Shown one piece after another: positions 17,500 through 27,305 of a stretch of DNA of 64,000 bases. Both the position numbers and the translations under genes were made by a program. The notes under the pieces are model-generated. The model did not search any database, was not told the DNA's origin, and was given only the letters and a program-made list of their open reading frames with translations. How positions within the stretch are numbered: position 1 is the stretch's first letter; the number at the start of each line of letters is the position of its first letter. The DNA lies in assembly GCF_014174355.1 (NCBI RefSeq), contig NZ_JABEQF010000005.1:124001-188000 (forward strand), written 5' to 3'. This DNA comes from Gluconacetobacter azotocaptans (GTDB lineage: Bacteria; Pseudomonadota; Alphaproteobacteria; Acetobacterales; Acetobacteraceae).

Positions 17500-18270
17500 C
17501 TACCCCTGCCAGCCCAGAATCCGGTTCCGCACGAGCATGAACGCCATATCGGTCAGTGCATAGAGCAGCGCCATCGTCAGCATGTAGATCACCACCAGGT
17601 CGGTGGCCAGCAGGCTGGAAGCCTGCATCATCCGCGCCCCGATCCCCGGCACGCCGAACAGTTCGGCCGCCACGACCGACATCCAGGCCTGGCCCAGACC
17701 GGTGCGTAGGCCCGACATCAGCCCCGGCATGGCCGCCGGCAGGACGACCTTGAACAACCGGCCGCCGAAACCGCCATGCCCGAATGCCGCCGCGACCTCG
17801 AACAGGTCCCGGTCGATGGATTGCACCGCGCCATGGGCGGCATAGAAATTGATCCAGAACACCGAAATCGCGATGACGAACGTCGCCCCGGCGGTATCCA
17901 GGCCGAACCACAGGATCGCGAACGGCACCCATGCCAGGCCCGGAATCGGCCGCAACACCCGGACCACCCCGGACAGCAGCGCATCGAGCACCGGCACGGC
18001 CCCGCACAGCAACCCGGCCAGCCCCCCCAGAACCGACCCGATCACCAGCCCCAGCAGGTAATGCGTCATGCTGTCGCGAATCGCGCCCTGCCAGAAGCCG
18101 CCCCGCACCTCGTCCAGCCAGGCCGGGACCAGGGCGCTGGGGGCCGGCAGCAGACCGGACGGCACCAGCCCCACCCTGACCGATGCCTCCCAGAGGCCGA
18201 ACATTGCAACCAGCCCCACCGCGCCCAGTAACGGGCGATACAGCGACCGGCGGCTGGCGCCCATCCTCAT
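17500..18270 (-). CDS. ABC transporter permease, SsuC/TauC type
   Basis: The 256-residue inner-membrane protein has about six helices. It opens MRMGASRRSLYRPLLGAVGLVAM and contains the coupling-loop region with FEVAAAFGHGGF and FKVVLPAAMPGLMSGLRTGLGQAW, a BPD_transp_1 EAA-type motif. ATG 18270 overlaps the stop of the binding-protein gene as ATGA and fixes the start; the long frame upstream only shadows that gene. It pairs with the ATPase 6 bases downstream. Import of an organosulfur compound, nitrate or similar small anion is the family norm, but the sequence does not decide. Confidence 0.9.
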   Translation of the reverse strand: MRMGASRRSLYRPLLGAVGLVAMFGLWEASVRVGLVPSGLLPAPSALVPAWLDEVRGGFWQGAIRDSMTHYLLGLVIGSVLGGLAGLLCGAVPVLDALLSGVVRVLRPIPGLAWVPFAILWFGLDTAGATFVIAISVFWINFYAAHGAVQSIDRDLFEVAAAFGHGGFGGRLFKVVLPAAMPGLMSGLRTGLGQAWMSVVAAELFGVPGIGARMMQASSLLATDLVVIYMLTMALLYALTDMAFMLVRNRILGWQG

Positions 18271-19304
18271 GGATGCGCGCGGCGATAGCTGTCGAGGTCG
18301 AACAGGCTCTCCACAGGCTCGGCCTTGTGCAAGGTGCCGCTGGCGACCTCGAACGCCTGCAGGCGACGCACCGACTCCACGATCGTCGAGGGGTCGGACA
18401 CGAAATGGCTGCCGGAAGATTTCAGCGCCTGCAGGATCACCGACTGGTCCAGCATCCCGCCCCCCAGCGCGTCCCGCACGAAGGGAACCGCGTCCTCGGG
18501 GTGGGACGCCAGCAGGTTGGTCGCCCGGATGAACAGGCCGATCAGTGTTTCCTTCCACGCCGCACGGTCCGGATCGTCACCATGATAGATCGCCAGGACC
18601 GATCCCGGCTGATCCGGCATCATGTCGTGGCCGTTGGCCAGCAGACGGGATTCGGGCAAGCGGTTCCGGACTACCGACAGGGCAGGTTCGCGCAGCACGG
18701 CCGCATCGACGGCGCCGGCCAGAAAGGCCTGCTGCGCCGCGTCGATATCGATCCCGACGATGTCGGCCACCTGAGCGGGCTCCATGCCGTTTTGCTGCTT
18801 CAGCCAGTAGCGCAGCAGCGTGTCGGGAACCGACCCGACCGGCTGCGTGGCGATCTTGGGCTTTCGCCCCGCGGCACGGGAAAAAGCATCGAAACGCCGC
18901 TTCAGCGCATCGCCTGCCGGGCCGGCTTCCTCGCTGGTCCCCAGCCCGGCGGCAAGCTGTCCACGGGCCACGACCTCCAGTTCCTCTATCGCACCGGCGG
19001 CGACGACCTTCACATCCGCGCCGTGGGCACGGGCCAGCAGCAGCGGCAGAACGCCGGCGACATAGGCATCGATCTTGCCGGACGCCAGGGCCTGGATCGC
19101 CTGCGGGCCCGACTGGAAGCGCACCAGACGCAGATCGAGGCCCGCATCACGCGCCCATCCCTCGCCATTCAGGACGAAGAGCGCCGACGACCCCAGGACG
19201 GGAATATAGCCGATCCTGATCACCGTCGCCGCCGACGCGGGGCCGACAGCGGCCAGCAAGCCCACCAGCAGATACAGCCCGAAGCGGAGAAACCTGGATT
19301 TCAT
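18267..19304 (-). CDS. ABC transporter periplasmic binding protein, NrtA/SsuA/TauA type
   Basis: The 345-residue protein has a signal peptide (MKSRFLRFGLYLLVGLLAAV, cleavage after ASA near residue 26). The mature start IRIGYIPVLGSSALFVLNGEGWAR is typical of this binding-protein superfamily; the repeated GKIDAYVAG and AVDAAVLREPAL segments correspond to the hinge and second lobe. The protein would capture the substrate and pass it to the permease. It is the first gene of the operon and is preceded by an unusually AT-rich stretch. The ligand is not evident. Confidence 0.88.
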   Translation of the reverse strand: MKSRFLRFGLYLLVGLLAAVGPASAATVIRIGYIPVLGSSALFVLNGEGWARDAGLDLRLVRFQSGPQAIQALASGKIDAYVAGVLPLLLARAHGADVKVVAAGAIEELEVVARGQLAAGLGTSEEAGPAGDALKRRFDAFSRAAGRKPKIATQPVGSVPDTLLRYWLKQQNGMEPAQVADIVGIDIDAAQQAFLAGAVDAAVLREPALSVVRNRLPESRLLANGHDMMPDQPGSVLAIYHGDDPDRAAWKETLIGLFIRATNLLASHPEDAVPFVRDALGGGMLDQSVILQALKSSGSHFVSDPSTIVESVRRLQAFEVASGTLHKAEPVESLFDLDSYRRAHP

Positions 19305-19319
19305 CGTCCGATCACCACA

Positions 19320-19370
19320 ATCATATATTAGCGATTTAAAGTAGTGATATTATGCGCAACAAAAGTCAAT
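19320..19370 (-). promoter_or_regulatory. AT-rich promoter zone of the ABC operon
   Basis: About 50 bases of markedly AT-rich DNA lie directly upstream of the binding-protein gene. They include TTGACT (19369-19364) and two TAATAT hexamers (19352-19347 and 19330-19325), but neither TAATAT is 16-18 bases from the TTGACT. The exact promoter cannot be fixed; an activator-dependent promoter is possible. Confidence 0.4.
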
Positions 19371-19416
19371 AGACCCGGGGAAATGGCACAATTGAAGCCG
19401 CTCCGGGCCGAAGACA

Positions 19417-19444
19417 ATAAAAAACCCGGCACCAGGGCCGGGTT
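19417..19444 (-). terminator. Intrinsic terminator of the rpsM-rpoA-rplQ operon
   Basis: On the minus strand an 8-bp stem AACCCGGC / GCCGGGTT with a 6-nt loop is followed by TTTTATTG. It begins 31 bases after the rplQ stop and closes the ribosomal supercluster. Confidence 0.85.
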
Positions 19445-19475
19445 CTTCATCATTCTCCCTATGGGTAGGGAAAAT

Positions 19476-19901
19476 TCAGGCCGCGAGGCTGTCTTCGCTC
19501 TCGACGTTCTGCTTCGGGCCGCTGTCCTGGCCCTTGGCCGCGACATCGCGATCGACCAGCTCGATCACCGCCATGTCGGCCGCATCGCCATGGCGGATGC
19601 CCGCCTTGAGGACGCGGATATAGCCGCCGGTACGGGTCTTGTACCGCTCCGCGACGGTCGAGAACAGCTTGGAGACGATCACATCGTCACGGAGCTGCGC
19701 ATAAGCCTGACGGCGGGCATGCAGGTCGCCCCGCTTGCCGAGCGAGATCAGCTTCTCCACCACCGGGCGAAGTTCCTTCGCCTTGGGCAGGGTCGTCGTG
19801 ATCTGCTCGTGCTTGATCAGGGCCACTGCCATGTTGCGAAACATGGCGAGGCGATGGGACGAGGTAACGCCGAGCTTCCGGCCGGCAACACCGTGACGCA
19901 T
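19476..19901 (-). CDS. rplQ: 50S ribosomal protein L17
   Basis: The 141-residue protein opens [20 protein letters not shown] and contains [13 protein letters not shown], family landmarks near the peptide exit tunnel. The C-terminus carries about 25 extra residues, polar and acidic ([15 protein letters not shown]), beyond the usual core. ATG 19901 is preceded by AGGAAG at eight bases; the 30-residue in-frame upstream extension overlaps rpoA and is rejected. It is the last gene of the rpsM-rpsK-rpoA-rplQ unit, directly before an intrinsic terminator. Confidence 0.95.
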   Translation of the reverse strand: MRHGVAGRKLGVTSSHRLAMFRNMAVALIKHEQITTTLPKAKELRPVVEKLISLGKRGDLHARRQAYAQLRDDVIVSKLFSTVAERYKTRTGGYIRVLKAGIRHGDAADMAVIELVDRDVAAKGQDSGPKQNVESEDSLAA

Positions 19902-19926
19902 GATGAGGTCTTCCTGTCTTTCCGGT

Positions 19927-20946
19927 TCAGAACGGCTCGTCGAGCCTCTTGGCCAGGTCTTCGATATTTTCCGGCGGCCAGGCCGGCACATTCATACCAA
20001 GGGACAGCCCCATCGAGGTGAGGACTTCCTTGATTTCGTTCAGCGACTTGCGGCCGAAGTTCGGAGTGCGGAGCATCTCCTGCTCCGTCTTCTGCACCAG
20101 GTCGCCGATATAGACGATATTGTCGTTCTTCAGGCAGTTCGCGCTGCGGACCGACAATTCCAGCTCGTCGACCTTGCGCAGCAAGTTCCGGTTGAACGGC
20201 AGATCATCCTGCGGCTCTTCGGTGCGGACCGGACGCGGCTCGTCGAAATTGATGAACAGCTGCAGCTGGTCCTGCAGGATCCGCGCCGCCAGGGCAACCG
20301 AATCCTCGGGCGTCACCGCACCGTTGGTCTCGACCGTCAGCAGCAGCCGGTCATAGTCGGTCACCTGCCCCACGCGGGTCGGCTCGACCTTGTAGGACAC
20401 GCGACGCACCGGAGAATAGATGGCATCGATGGGAATCAGGCCGATCGGCGCATCCTCGGGGCGGTTGGCCGCTGCCGGGACATAGCCCTTTCCCAGATTC
20501 ACCGTGAATTCCATCCCGAACTTCACGCCCTCGTCCAGGGTGCAGATCACGAGGTCGGGGTTCATCACCTCGATATCGTGACCGGTCTGGATCTGCCCGG
20601 CACGCACCTCGCCCGGCCCGGTGGCCGTCAGGACCATGCGCTTCGGCCCCTCGCCATGCATGCGCAGGGCAAGCTGCTTGATGTTCAGCACGATGTCCGT
20701 GACGTCCTCGCGCACACCCGCGACGGACGAGAACTCATGCAGAACGCCGTCGATCTGGATGGCCGTCACCGCTGCGCCCTGCAGCGACGACAGCAGGACC
20801 CGCCGGATCGCGTTGCCGAGCGTCATGCCGAAGCCGCGCTCCAGCGGCTCCGCCACCACGGTGGCCGTGCGCGACGGCTCTCCGCCCGGCTCGACTTCCA
20901 GCTTCTCCGGCTTGATCAGGGATTGCCAGTTTTTCTGGAGGACCAA
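19927..20946 (-). CDS. rpoA: RNA polymerase alpha subunit
   Basis: The 339-residue alpha subunit nucleates polymerase assembly (N-terminal domain, about 1-235) and contacts activators and UP elements (C-terminal domain, about 260-325, with [17 protein letters not shown] and [14 protein letters not shown]). The family N-terminus [20 protein letters not shown] has no ATG in reach. The start is read as TTG at 20946 because GAAAGG lies eight bases upstream and an in-frame TGA lies four codons before it. The upstream codons ATC and ACC are the only others available. It sits between rpsK (120-base gap) and rplQ. Confidence 0.95.
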   Translation of the reverse strand: MVLQKNWQSLIKPEKLEVEPGGEPSRTATVVAEPLERGFGMTLGNAIRRVLLSSLQGAAVTAIQIDGVLHEFSSVAGVREDVTDIVLNIKQLALRMHGEGPKRMVLTATGPGEVRAGQIQTGHDIEVMNPDLVICTLDEGVKFGMEFTVNLGKGYVPAAANRPEDAPIGLIPIDAIYSPVRRVSYKVEPTRVGQVTDYDRLLLTVETNGAVTPEDSVALAARILQDQLQLFINFDEPRPVRTEEPQDDLPFNRNLLRKVDELELSVRSANCLKNDNIVYIGDLVQKTEQEMLRTPNFGRKSLNEIKEVLTSMGLSLGMNVPAWPPENIEDLAKRLDEPF

Positions 20947-21066
20947 GGTGATGGCCTTTCAAAACTGATCTGCACAAAGGCAGATGGCGCCCGGAAAATC
21001 AGGCGCCGGATGACAATCAACCCCGCCCGCGAATCCGCGGACGGAAAACGAAATCAGACCCGGAGA

Positions 21067-21459
21067 TCAGACGCGGCGACGCTTGCGCGGGCGGCAGCCG
21101 TTGTGCGGCACCGGCGTCATGTCGCGAATCGACGTGATCGAGAAGCCGACGGCCTGCAGGGCGCGCAGCGCGCTCTCGCGCCCCGAACCCGGACCGGACA
21201 CTTCGATCTCCAGCGTCTCCATCCCGTGCTCGCGCGCCTTGCGGCCCGCGTCTTCGGCGGCGACCTGGGCTGCATACGGGGTCGACTTACGCGATCCCTT
21301 GAAGCCCTGCGCACCAGCGGAAGACCACGCGATCGCATTGCCCTGCGCGTCCGAGATCGTGATCATCGTGTTGTTGAAGGTGGACAGCACATGCGCCACC
21401 CCCGAGATAATGTTCTTCCGCTCTTTCTTGCGAATACGCGGAGCAGCAGCCTTCGCCAT
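21067..21459 (-). CDS. rpsK: 30S ribosomal protein S11
   Basis: The 130-residue platform protein opens [17 protein letters not shown], contains [37 protein letters not shown] and [13 protein letters not shown], and ends with the conserved basic [13 protein letters not shown] that contacts 16S rRNA near the Shine-Dalgarno helix. Length is standard. It follows rpsM by 91 bases and is followed by rpoA with no rpsD between, the usual alphaproteobacterial arrangement. Confidence 0.97.
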   Translation of the reverse strand: MAKAAAPRIRKKERKNIISGVAHVLSTFNNTMITISDAQGNAIAWSSAGAQGFKGSRKSTPYAAQVAAEDAGRKAREHGMETLEIEVSGPGSGRESALRALQAVGFSITSIRDMTPVPHNGCRPRKRRRV

Positions 21460-21550
21460 AGTCTTCCTGGTCCTGTCTGTTCAAAGACGCGGCCCGCATC
21501 CGGCGCCGAAAGGGCGCCCGACACGGGCCGCGAATGCGGCGAAAGCCGCT

Positions 21551-21928
21551 TTAGCGGGTAGCCTTCTTCTTGCCGGCGATCGCGACCGCCTTGCCCTTGC
21601 GGGTGCGGGCATTGGTATGCGTGCGCTGGCCACGAACCGGCAGGCCACGACGATGGCGCAGGCCGCGGTAGCAGCCCAGATCCATCAGACGCTTGATGTT
21701 CATCGCGACTTCGCGACGCAGGTCGCCCTCGACCCGGTACTCGCTGTCGATCAGCTCGCGGATCTTCAGGATCTCGTCATCCGACATCTCGTTGACCCGG
21801 CGCTCGGCCGGGATGTCGAGGCGGCGGCAGATTTCCTCTGCCTTCGTCTCGCCGATGCCATAGATATAACGCAGGCCAATCGTCACCCGCTTGTTGGTAG
21901 GGATGTTCACGCCGGCAATACGCGCCAC
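21551..21928 (-). CDS. rpsM: 30S ribosomal protein S13
   Basis: The 125-residue head protein contacts the P-site tRNA and the L5 bridge. It opens [19 protein letters not shown], has the [16 protein letters not shown] helix-hairpin-helix, [18 protein letters not shown] and a lysine-rich tail. It is the first gene of the alpha operon. A 230-base gap separates it from adk and holds a well-formed sigma70-like promoter (22121-22148) and a hairpin, so it is probably transcribed on its own as well as from upstream. Confidence 0.97.
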   Translation of the reverse strand: MARIAGVNIPTNKRVTIGLRYIYGIGETKAEEICRRLDIPAERRVNEMSDDEILKIRELIDSEYRVEGDLRREVAMNIKRLMDLGCYRGLRHRRGLPVRGQRTHTNARTRKGKAVAIAGKKKATR

Positions 21929-22120
21929 GCCACTTACTCCTCGTCCACCCGCCGCCTGCGGGCCCTAAAGATCGTCGCCGGGGCCTTTCCACGCCACCGG
22001 CCGTTCTGCCGGAGCGTCGTGAACGTGCCGGCACCGCCGGTCAACCCCATCATCAATCGGATTCGTCTACTCGGGCACCCCACGCCACCTGTCGTGGGTG
22101 CCGATACCTTGAGGGCGCGC

Positions 22121-22148
22121 AATATACCCGCGCGCCCTTTAGAGTCAA
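22121..22148 (-). promoter_or_regulatory. Sigma70-like promoter of rpsM with GANTC in the -35 box
   Basis: On the minus strand TTGACT (22148-22143), a 16-base spacer and TATATT (22126-22121) each match consensus at 5 of 6 positions. The base after the -35 makes TTGACTC, so a CcrM site (22142-22146) overlaps the element. The predicted start near 22114 would give a leader of about 185 bases. A 9-bp inverted repeat (AGGGCGCGC / GCGCGCCCT, 22112-22138) overlaps the promoter and could be a weak adk terminator. A further repeat, GGCACCC / GGGTGCC (22074-22102), lies in the leader. Confidence 0.75.
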
Positions 22149-22158
22149 TGAATAACGA

Positions 22159-22818
22159 TCACTTCTTCGTGATACTATCCATGATCTCGAACACCTTGGC
22201 CGTGACCGTATCGATGTCGGCCATGCCGTCGATGCGATACAGGCGCCCCTCCGCCTCGTAATAGGGCAGGATGGGTGCCGTCTGCTGGCGGTACGCCGTC
22301 AGGCGGGCCGCCACGGTATCGCGCCGGTCGTCTTCCCGACGCAGGAAATGATGTCCGCCACAGACGTCGCAGGTATTTTCGACCTTCGGCCGCTTGAACA
22401 GATCGTTATAGCCCGCCCCGCAGTCCGCGCAGGTGTACCGGCCGGCAATCCGGTCGGCCAGGGCTTCCTCGTCAACCTCCAGAAACAGCACGACGTCGAT
22501 TCGCGCGCCCCGCGCGCGCAGCATCGAATCGAGCGCTTCCGCCTGGGCTTCGGTCCTGGGGAATCCGTCCAGGATGAAACCGTTGGCGCAATCCGGCCGT
22601 TCGATGCGGGACTCGAGCATGGCGATGATCACGTCGTCGGGGACCAGCTGTCCCGCATCCATGATCGCCTTGGCCTGCGTACCGATCGCGGTTCCGGCCG
22701 CGACCTCCGCCCGGAGCATGTCCCCGGTGGAGATCTGGGCGATGCCGTAACGGGTCTCCAGCCGCTTCGACTGGGTCCCCTTTCCCGCGCCGGGCGGGCC
22801 GAGGAAAATCACATTCAT
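22159..22818 (-). CDS. adk: Adenylate kinase
   Basis: The 219-residue enzyme interconverts ATP + AMP and 2 ADP. P-loop GPPGAGKGT is at 7-15, AMP-binding STGDMLR follows at about 30, and GFPRT at 85-89. The lid holds four cysteines in C-x2-C pairs (130/133 and 150/153), so this is the long, zinc-binding-lid form, unlike the Cys-less Escherichia coli enzyme. The ATG overlaps the secY stop by 4 bases. Position after secY is normal for alphaproteobacteria. Confidence 0.96.
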   Translation of the reverse strand: MNVIFLGPPGAGKGTQSKRLETRYGIAQISTGDMLRAEVAAGTAIGTQAKAIMDAGQLVPDDVIIAMLESRIERPDCANGFILDGFPRTEAQAEALDSMLRARGARIDVVLFLEVDEEALADRIAGRYTCADCGAGYNDLFKRPKVENTCDVCGGHHFLRREDDRRDTVAARLTAYRQQTAPILPYYEAEGRLYRIDGMADIDTVTAKVFEIMDSITKK

Positions 22819-24161
22819 CGCGTCCTGCCCTTCCCCCGTGCCTTGCGCATCAGGCCCTGGTACTGATGGGCCACCAGATGCGACTGGATCTGCGTCACCG
22901 TATCGATGGTCACCGACACGATGATGATAAGGCTGGTCCCGCCGAAATAGAACGGCACGTTATAATGACTGATCAGGATCTGCGGCAGCAGGCAGACCGC
23001 CACCAGGTATGCCGCACCGATGCTGGTCAGCCGGGTCAGGATCCGGTCGAAATAGGCCGCCGTGTTGGCACCTGGGCGAATGCCGGGGATGAACCCGTTC
23101 TGCTTGCGCAGATTGTCCGCCGTTTCCTGCGGGTTGAAGGTCACCGCCGCGTAGAAATACGAGAAGAAGACGATCATCGCCGCATAGAACAGCATGTACA
23201 ACGGCTGCCCCTGGCCCAGTTCCTGCCCCAGGAAGGACAGCCAGCCCGGCATCGAACTGCCGTTCATGAAGCCCGAGATCGTCACCGGAATCAGCAGCAC
23301 CGACGATGCGAAGATCGGCGGAATCACGCCTGCGGTGTTCACCTTCAGCGGCATATGCGTCGAGTCGCCGCCGAACATCCGCTGGCCGACCTGGCGCTTG
23401 GGATATTGGATCACCACCCGGCGCTGCGCCTGCTCCATGAACACGATGAAGGCGATCGTCAGCGCCGCCAGGACCAGGAACACCAGCACGAAGAACGGCG
23501 ACAGCGCGCCGGTGTAGCCAAGCTGGAACAGGCTGGCCAGCGCATGCGGCAGGTTGGCGACGATACCCGCGAAGATGATCAGCGAAATGCCGTTGCCGAC
23601 CCCGCGCGAGGTGATCTGCTCGCCCAGCCACATCAGGAACATCGTCCCGCCCAGCAACGTCACCACGCACGATACGATGAAGAACAGGCCCGGCGAAATC
23701 ACCGCGGCGCCCGCCTCGCTGTGCATGTTCTCCAGCCCCACCGCGATGCCGTAGGCCTGGAACAGCGCGATCACGACCGTCAGGTAGCGGGTATATTCGT
23801 TCAGCTTGCGCCGACCGGCCTCGCCTTCCTTCTTGAGGTTCTCCAGCGAGGGAATCGCCGCCGACATCAGCTGCACGATGATCGAACCGCTGATGTAGGG
23901 CATGATGTTCAGCGCAAAGACGGTCATACGTCCCAGCGCGCCGCCGGTGAACATGTCGAACATGCCAAGGATGCCGCCCTGGTGACGGGCCAGAAGCTGG
24001 CCCATGACCGTCGCGTCCACACCGGGAACCGGGATGTAGGTTCCCAGGCGGTAGACGATCAACGCCCCCAAGGTGAACCAGATTCGCTTCTTCAGCTCGG
24101 TTGCGTTGGCAAATGAGCTGAAGTTCAGATTGGCAGCCAGCTGCTCGGCCGCGGAGGCCAT
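22815..24161 (-). CDS. secY: Protein translocase subunit SecY
   Basis: The 448-residue channel has ten predicted membrane helices and moves unfolded proteins across or into the inner membrane with SecE and SecG. It opens [20 protein letters not shown], followed by [27 protein letters not shown]; plug-region [18 protein letters not shown] and the cytoplasmic loop [15 protein letters not shown] are visible. It ends GKGRTR. A 155-base gap separates it from rplO. It lies in the spc part of the supercluster as in most bacteria. Confidence 0.97.
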   Translation of the reverse strand: MASAAEQLAANLNFSSFANATELKKRIWFTLGALIVYRLGTYIPVPGVDATVMGQLLARHQGGILGMFDMFTGGALGRMTVFALNIMPYISGSIIVQLMSAAIPSLENLKKEGEAGRRKLNEYTRYLTVVIALFQAYGIAVGLENMHSEAGAAVISPGLFFIVSCVVTLLGGTMFLMWLGEQITSRGVGNGISLIIFAGIVANLPHALASLFQLGYTGALSPFFVLVFLVLAALTIAFIVFMEQAQRRVVIQYPKRQVGQRMFGGDSTHMPLKVNTAGVIPPIFASSVLLIPVTISGFMNGSSMPGWLSFLGQELGQGQPLYMLFYAAMIVFFSYFYAAVTFNPQETADNLRKQNGFIPGIRPGANTAAYFDRILTRLTSIGAAYLVAVCLLPQILISHYNVPFYFGGTSLIIIVSVTIDTVTQIQSHLVAHQYQGLMRKARGKGRTR

Positions 24162-24316
24162 GCGCCCGTCCTTTCACAACAACAGCGTCGCCGCACGAGA
24201 CGGGACGCTGCCATGACAAACCAGACAAGAGTGTAAGGTGTCGATCCCTTGCGGTGCAAGAGACAACGCCCCGGACGGGGTGGCGCGCCAGGCGGCGGCA
24301 TCCACCCCTGCGCGCG

Positions 24317-24805
24317 TCACGCGGAGGCAGGCGCCTCGGCGGTGGACGCCGTGGTCCGGACGGTCCCGCCCGCTTTCTCGACCGCGGCGATCGCCGTCGC
24401 GGACGCACCGGCGACCTCGATGGTCACCGCGCGGGCCAGCTCGCCCTTCGCCAGCAGGCGAACACCGGCGAACTTGCCGCTGCCGACCAGGCCGGCCTTG
24501 CGCAGCACGTCCTCGGTCACCACGACGCTGCCGTCGATCTTGCCGGCTTCGATCGCGCGATCCAGGGCGCCCAGGTTCACCGGGGCATAGACCTTGCGGA
24601 AGATGTTCTTGAAGCCGCGCTTCGGAAGACGACGATACAGCGGCAGCTGACCACCCTCGAAGCCGTTCAAGGACACGCCTTCACGCGCCTTCTGACCCTT
24701 CACGCCCTTGCCCGACGTCTTGCCCTTGCCGGACCCGATGCCGCGACCCAGACGCTTCTTGCGATAGCGGGAGCCCGCGTTATCGCGCAGTTCGTTCAGG
24801 TTCAT
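24317..24805 (-). CDS. rplO: 50S ribosomal protein L15
   Basis: The 162-residue protein opens [20 protein letters not shown], followed by the glycine- and lysine-rich [20 protein letters not shown] extension that threads into 23S rRNA, and the [17 protein letters not shown] motif. The C-terminal ~20 residues are Ala/Thr-rich ([15 protein letters not shown]) and exceed the usual end. One base separates its ATG from the rpmD stop. It precedes secY. Confidence 0.96.
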   Translation of the reverse strand: MNLNELRDNAGSRYRKKRLGRGIGSGKGKTSGKGVKGQKAREGVSLNGFEGGQLPLYRRLPKRGFKNIFRKVYAPVNLGALDRAIEAGKIDGSVVVTEDVLRKAGLVGSGKFAGVRLLAKGELARAVTIEVAGASATAIAAVEKAGGTVRTTASTAEAPASA

Positions 24806-24806
24806 A

Positions 24807-24995
24807 TCAACCCTCCACCTTCACGAGGTGGGCCACCTTGGTGATCATGCCGCGAACCGAAGGGGTGTCCTCCAGTTCCCGGGTGCGGCCGATCTTGTTC
24901 AGGCCCAGCCCGACCAGCGTCGCCTGCTGGCCCGGCTTGCGCCCGTTGCCCGAGGCCACCTGGGTGACCTTGATCGTTGCCTTGTTCTCAGACAT
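24807..24995 (-). CDS. rpmD: 50S ribosomal protein L30
   Basis: The 62-residue protein reads [20 protein letters not shown] and contains [24 protein letters not shown], the whole-length L30 signature, ending [11 protein letters not shown] 24995 overlaps the end of rpsE by 8 bases; the long in-frame extension upstream re-reads rpsE in another frame and is rejected. It sits between rpsE and rplO as in the standard spc order. Confidence 0.96.
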   Translation of the reverse strand: MSENKATIKVTQVASGNGRKPGQQATLVGLGLNKIGRTRELEDTPSVRGMITKVAHLVKVEG

Positions 24996-25563
24996 CGGCG
25001 GCAGCCTCCGTCGCCCCTGCGTCACGGCGACCCAGGATGTCCGAAACCTTCTTGCCACGGCGGTTGGCCACCGAACGCGGGCTGGCGCAACGCTCCAGCG
25101 CGGCGAACGTCGCCTTGACCATGTTGTGCGGGTTCCGGGTTCCCAGGGACTTCGCGACAACGTCGTTGATGCCCAGGCTCTCGAACACGGCGCGCATCGG
25201 ACCACCGGCGATGATACCCGTGCCGGCGTCGGCCGAGCGCAGCACCACCTTGCCGGCGCCGAAATGACCTGCCACGTCATGATGGAGGGTACGGCCCTCC
25301 TTCATCGGGACGCGGATCATCGCGCGCTTGGCGCGGTCGGTCGCCTTGCGGATCGCCTCGGGGACCTCGCGGGCCTTACCGGCGCCGAAGCCGACACGAC
25401 CCTTCTGGTCACCCACCACGACCAGCGCGGCAAAGGCGAAGCGACGGCCGCCCTTTACGACCTTCGCAACACGATTGATCGTGACCAGCTTGTCGACGAG
25501 ATCGTCGCCATCGCGCTCACGATCGCGGCCGCCCCGGCCGCCTTCCCTCGGTTCACGTGCCAT
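24988..25563 (-). CDS. rpsE: 30S ribosomal protein S5
   Basis: The 191-residue protein helps decoding fidelity at the 30S back and mRNA entry. After an Arg/Gly/Asp-rich N-terminus comes [19 protein letters not shown], which carries the loop where spectinomycin-resistance changes arise; the sequence there is the ordinary one. [20 protein letters not shown] and [15 protein letters not shown] follow. The C-terminal end ([13 protein letters not shown]) is a little longer than in Escherichia coli. It lies 15 bases after rplR. Confidence 0.96.
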   Translation of the reverse strand: MAREPREGGRGGRDRERDGDDLVDKLVTINRVAKVVKGGRRFAFAALVVVGDQKGRVGFGAGKAREVPEAIRKATDRAKRAMIRVPMKEGRTLHHDVAGHFGAGKVVLRSADAGTGIIAGGPMRAVFESLGINDVVAKSLGTRNPHNMVKATFAALERCASPRSVANRRGKKVSDILGRRDAGATEAAADV

Positions 25564-25578
25564 TGCGTGACCCCTTCC

Positions 25579-25941
25579 TTAGAAGGCGAGACCGCCCTCG
25601 CGGGCAGCCTCCGCCAGGGCCTTGATACGCCCATGATACAGATACGAACCGCGATCGAAGACGACCAGCGATACACCCGCCGCTACCGCGCGTTCGGCGA
25701 CCAGCTTGCCGACAGCGGCAGCCGCGTCCGAGTCCGCGCCGTTCTTCAGCTGCTCGCGCAGCGTCTTGTCGAGGCTCGAAGCGGCGGCAAGCGTACGCCC
25801 GGCGACATCGTCGATCACCTGGGCATAGATGTTCTTGCCTGACCGGAACACCGACAGGCGCGGACGCCCGCCGCCCTTGCGGCGAAGCTGGAAACGCAGA
25901 CGCTGGCGCCGACGCTCCCGCAGATCCTGCTGCGTGCTCAT
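25579..25941 (-). CDS. rplR: 50S ribosomal protein L18
   Basis: The 120-residue 5S rRNA-binding protein opens [19 protein letters not shown], contains [20 protein letters not shown] and [24 protein letters not shown], and ends LAF. The ATG shares one base with the rplF stop (TAATG), so translation is coupled. Standard length for the family. Confidence 0.97.
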   Translation of the reverse strand: MSTQQDLRERRRQRLRFQLRRKGGGRPRLSVFRSGKNIYAQVIDDVAGRTLAAASSLDKTLREQLKNGADSDAAAAVGKLVAERAVAAGVSLVVFDRGSYLYHGRIKALAEAAREGGLAF

Positions 25942-26474
25942 TACTTCTTCTTGCCTTCCTTGCGACGGATGGTCTCCGTGTCGTAACGGACACCCTTGCC
26001 CTTGTAGGGCTCGGGCTTGCGGAAGCTGCGGATGTCCAGGGCAACCTGGCCGACCCGCTGCTTGTCCACGCCTTCGACCACGATGGCGGTCGGGCGCGGC
26101 GTCGTGATCTTGATGCCCTGCGGGATCGCATAGACGATGTCATGCGAATAGCCGAGGTTCATGACCAGGTTGCTGCCCTGGACCGCCGCACGGTAACCGG
26201 TGCCGGTCACCTCGAGGGTCTTCGAGAAGCCAACGGACACGCCCTTGACCATGCTGGCCACCAGCGACCGCGTCGTGCCCCACATCATCCGCGCCTGGGC
26301 GGCGGTGCCGACCGGACGGACCGACACCTTGCTGTCGGCGATTTCGGCTTCGATGTGGCGGGACAGCGGCAGCGTCAGTTCGCCCAGCTTGCCCTTGGCC
26401 ACGAAGACGCCATCGACGATGGAGACCTGCACGCCCGACGGAATCTCGACGGGATATTTGCCTACACGTGACAT
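25941..26474 (-). CDS. rplF: 50S ribosomal protein L6
   Basis: The 177-residue protein is made of two similar alpha/beta halves near the factor-binding site. It opens [19 protein letters not shown] and has [32 protein letters not shown], the conserved [16 protein letters not shown] near the end and a lysine-rich tail (RRKEGKKK). ATG 26474 fits the family start; the open frame upstream would run into rpsH and is rejected. It lies 10 bases after rpsH. Confidence 0.97.
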   Translation of the reverse strand: MSRVGKYPVEIPSGVQVSIVDGVFVAKGKLGELTLPLSRHIEAEIADSKVSVRPVGTAAQARMMWGTTRSLVASMVKGVSVGFSKTLEVTGTGYRAAVQGSNLVMNLGYSHDIVYAIPQGIKITTPRPTAIVVEGVDKQRVGQVALDIRSFRKPEPYKGKGVRYDTETIRRKEGKKK

Positions 26475-26484
26475 GTATCCCTCC

Positions 26485-26883
26485 TCAGAATACGCGGCAG
26501 AGGACCTCGCCGCCAACATTGGCAGCGCGGGCTTCCGCATCCGAGAGAACGCCACGCGGCGTCGAGAGGATCGACACACCGAGGCCGGCATAGACCCGGG
26601 GCAGTTCCTTGATCTTCGAGTAAACCCGACGACCCGGCTTCGATACCCGGTGGATCTCCTTGATGACGGGCTCGCCATCGAGGTACTTCAGCTCGATCCG
26701 CAGCTGGGCCACGCCCTTGCGCAGGTCTTCCTGCGCAAAGCCGCGGATATATCCCTCGCGCCGCAGGGCTTCGAGCACATTGGCACGCAGCTTTGACGCC
26801 GGCGCCACGCAGGCCGCATGACGCGCACGCTGCGCGTTGCGGATCCGGGTGAGCATATCACCCAAAGGATCAGAAAGTGACAT
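26485..26883 (-). CDS. rpsH: 30S ribosomal protein S8
   Basis: The 132-residue protein opens [20 protein letters not shown] and ends with the 16S rRNA-binding region [34 protein letters not shown] and [18 protein letters not shown] are visible in the middle. In Escherichia coli S8 represses the spc operon by binding near rplE; a matching site was not searched for here. It lies 12 bases after rpsN. Confidence 0.97.
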   Translation of the reverse strand: MSLSDPLGDMLTRIRNAQRARHAACVAPASKLRANVLEALRREGYIRGFAQEDLRKGVAQLRIELKYLDGEPVIKEIHRVSKPGRRVYSKIKELPRVYAGLGVSILSTPRGVLSDAEARAANVGGEVLCRVF

Positions 26884-26895
26884 CGTTCCCTGCCC

Positions 26896-27201
26896 TTACC
26901 AGCTCGACTTGACCATGCCCGGGATCTGGCCGCTGGAGGCCAGGTCGCGCAGAGCCACGCGGCAGAGTTCGAACTTCCTGTAGTTGGCGCGGGCGCGCCC
27001 GGTCAGCTTGCACCGCAGACGCACGCGCACGCGCGAACCATTGCGAGGAAGCTCTGCGAGTTTCAGGGATGCCTCGAACCGATCTTCGACCGGAAGCGTC
27101 CGGTCCATGATGATGTTCTTGAGCGCAATCCGCTTAGCCTTGTCCCGTCCTGCCATGCGCGCACGCTTGGCATTCCGGTTAACGGCGGAGATCTTGGCCA
27201 T
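26896..27201 (-). CDS. rpsN: 30S ribosomal protein S14, zinc-independent form
   Basis: The 101-residue protein is the long S14 form without C-x2-C pairs: its two cysteines are isolated ([10 protein letters not shown] and [12 protein letters not shown]). It opens [20 protein letters not shown] and ends [11 protein letters not shown], the conserved C-terminus. ATG 27201 is chosen because the family start is MAK; the frame upstream is not S14-like. Order rplE-rpsN-rpsH is standard. Confidence 0.97.
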   Translation of the reverse strand: MAKISAVNRNAKRARMAGRDKAKRIALKNIIMDRTLPVEDRFEASLKLAELPRNGSRVRVRLRCKLTGRARANYRKFELCRVALRDLASSGQIPGMVKSSW

Positions 27202-27305
27202 GCCTTGTTCTACCCTCCGGAACCTGTCGGGCCATCCCGACGGTTTTCCAAACAACGTGTCTAATAGGTCTTCTGACCTGTTGGCGGAAGCCCCAAACGC
27301 CGCAA

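Noticed and set aside
19347-19369. TTGACT/TAATAT as an ordinary promoter of the ABC operon
   Set aside because: Only 11 bases separate the hexamers, too short for sigma70.
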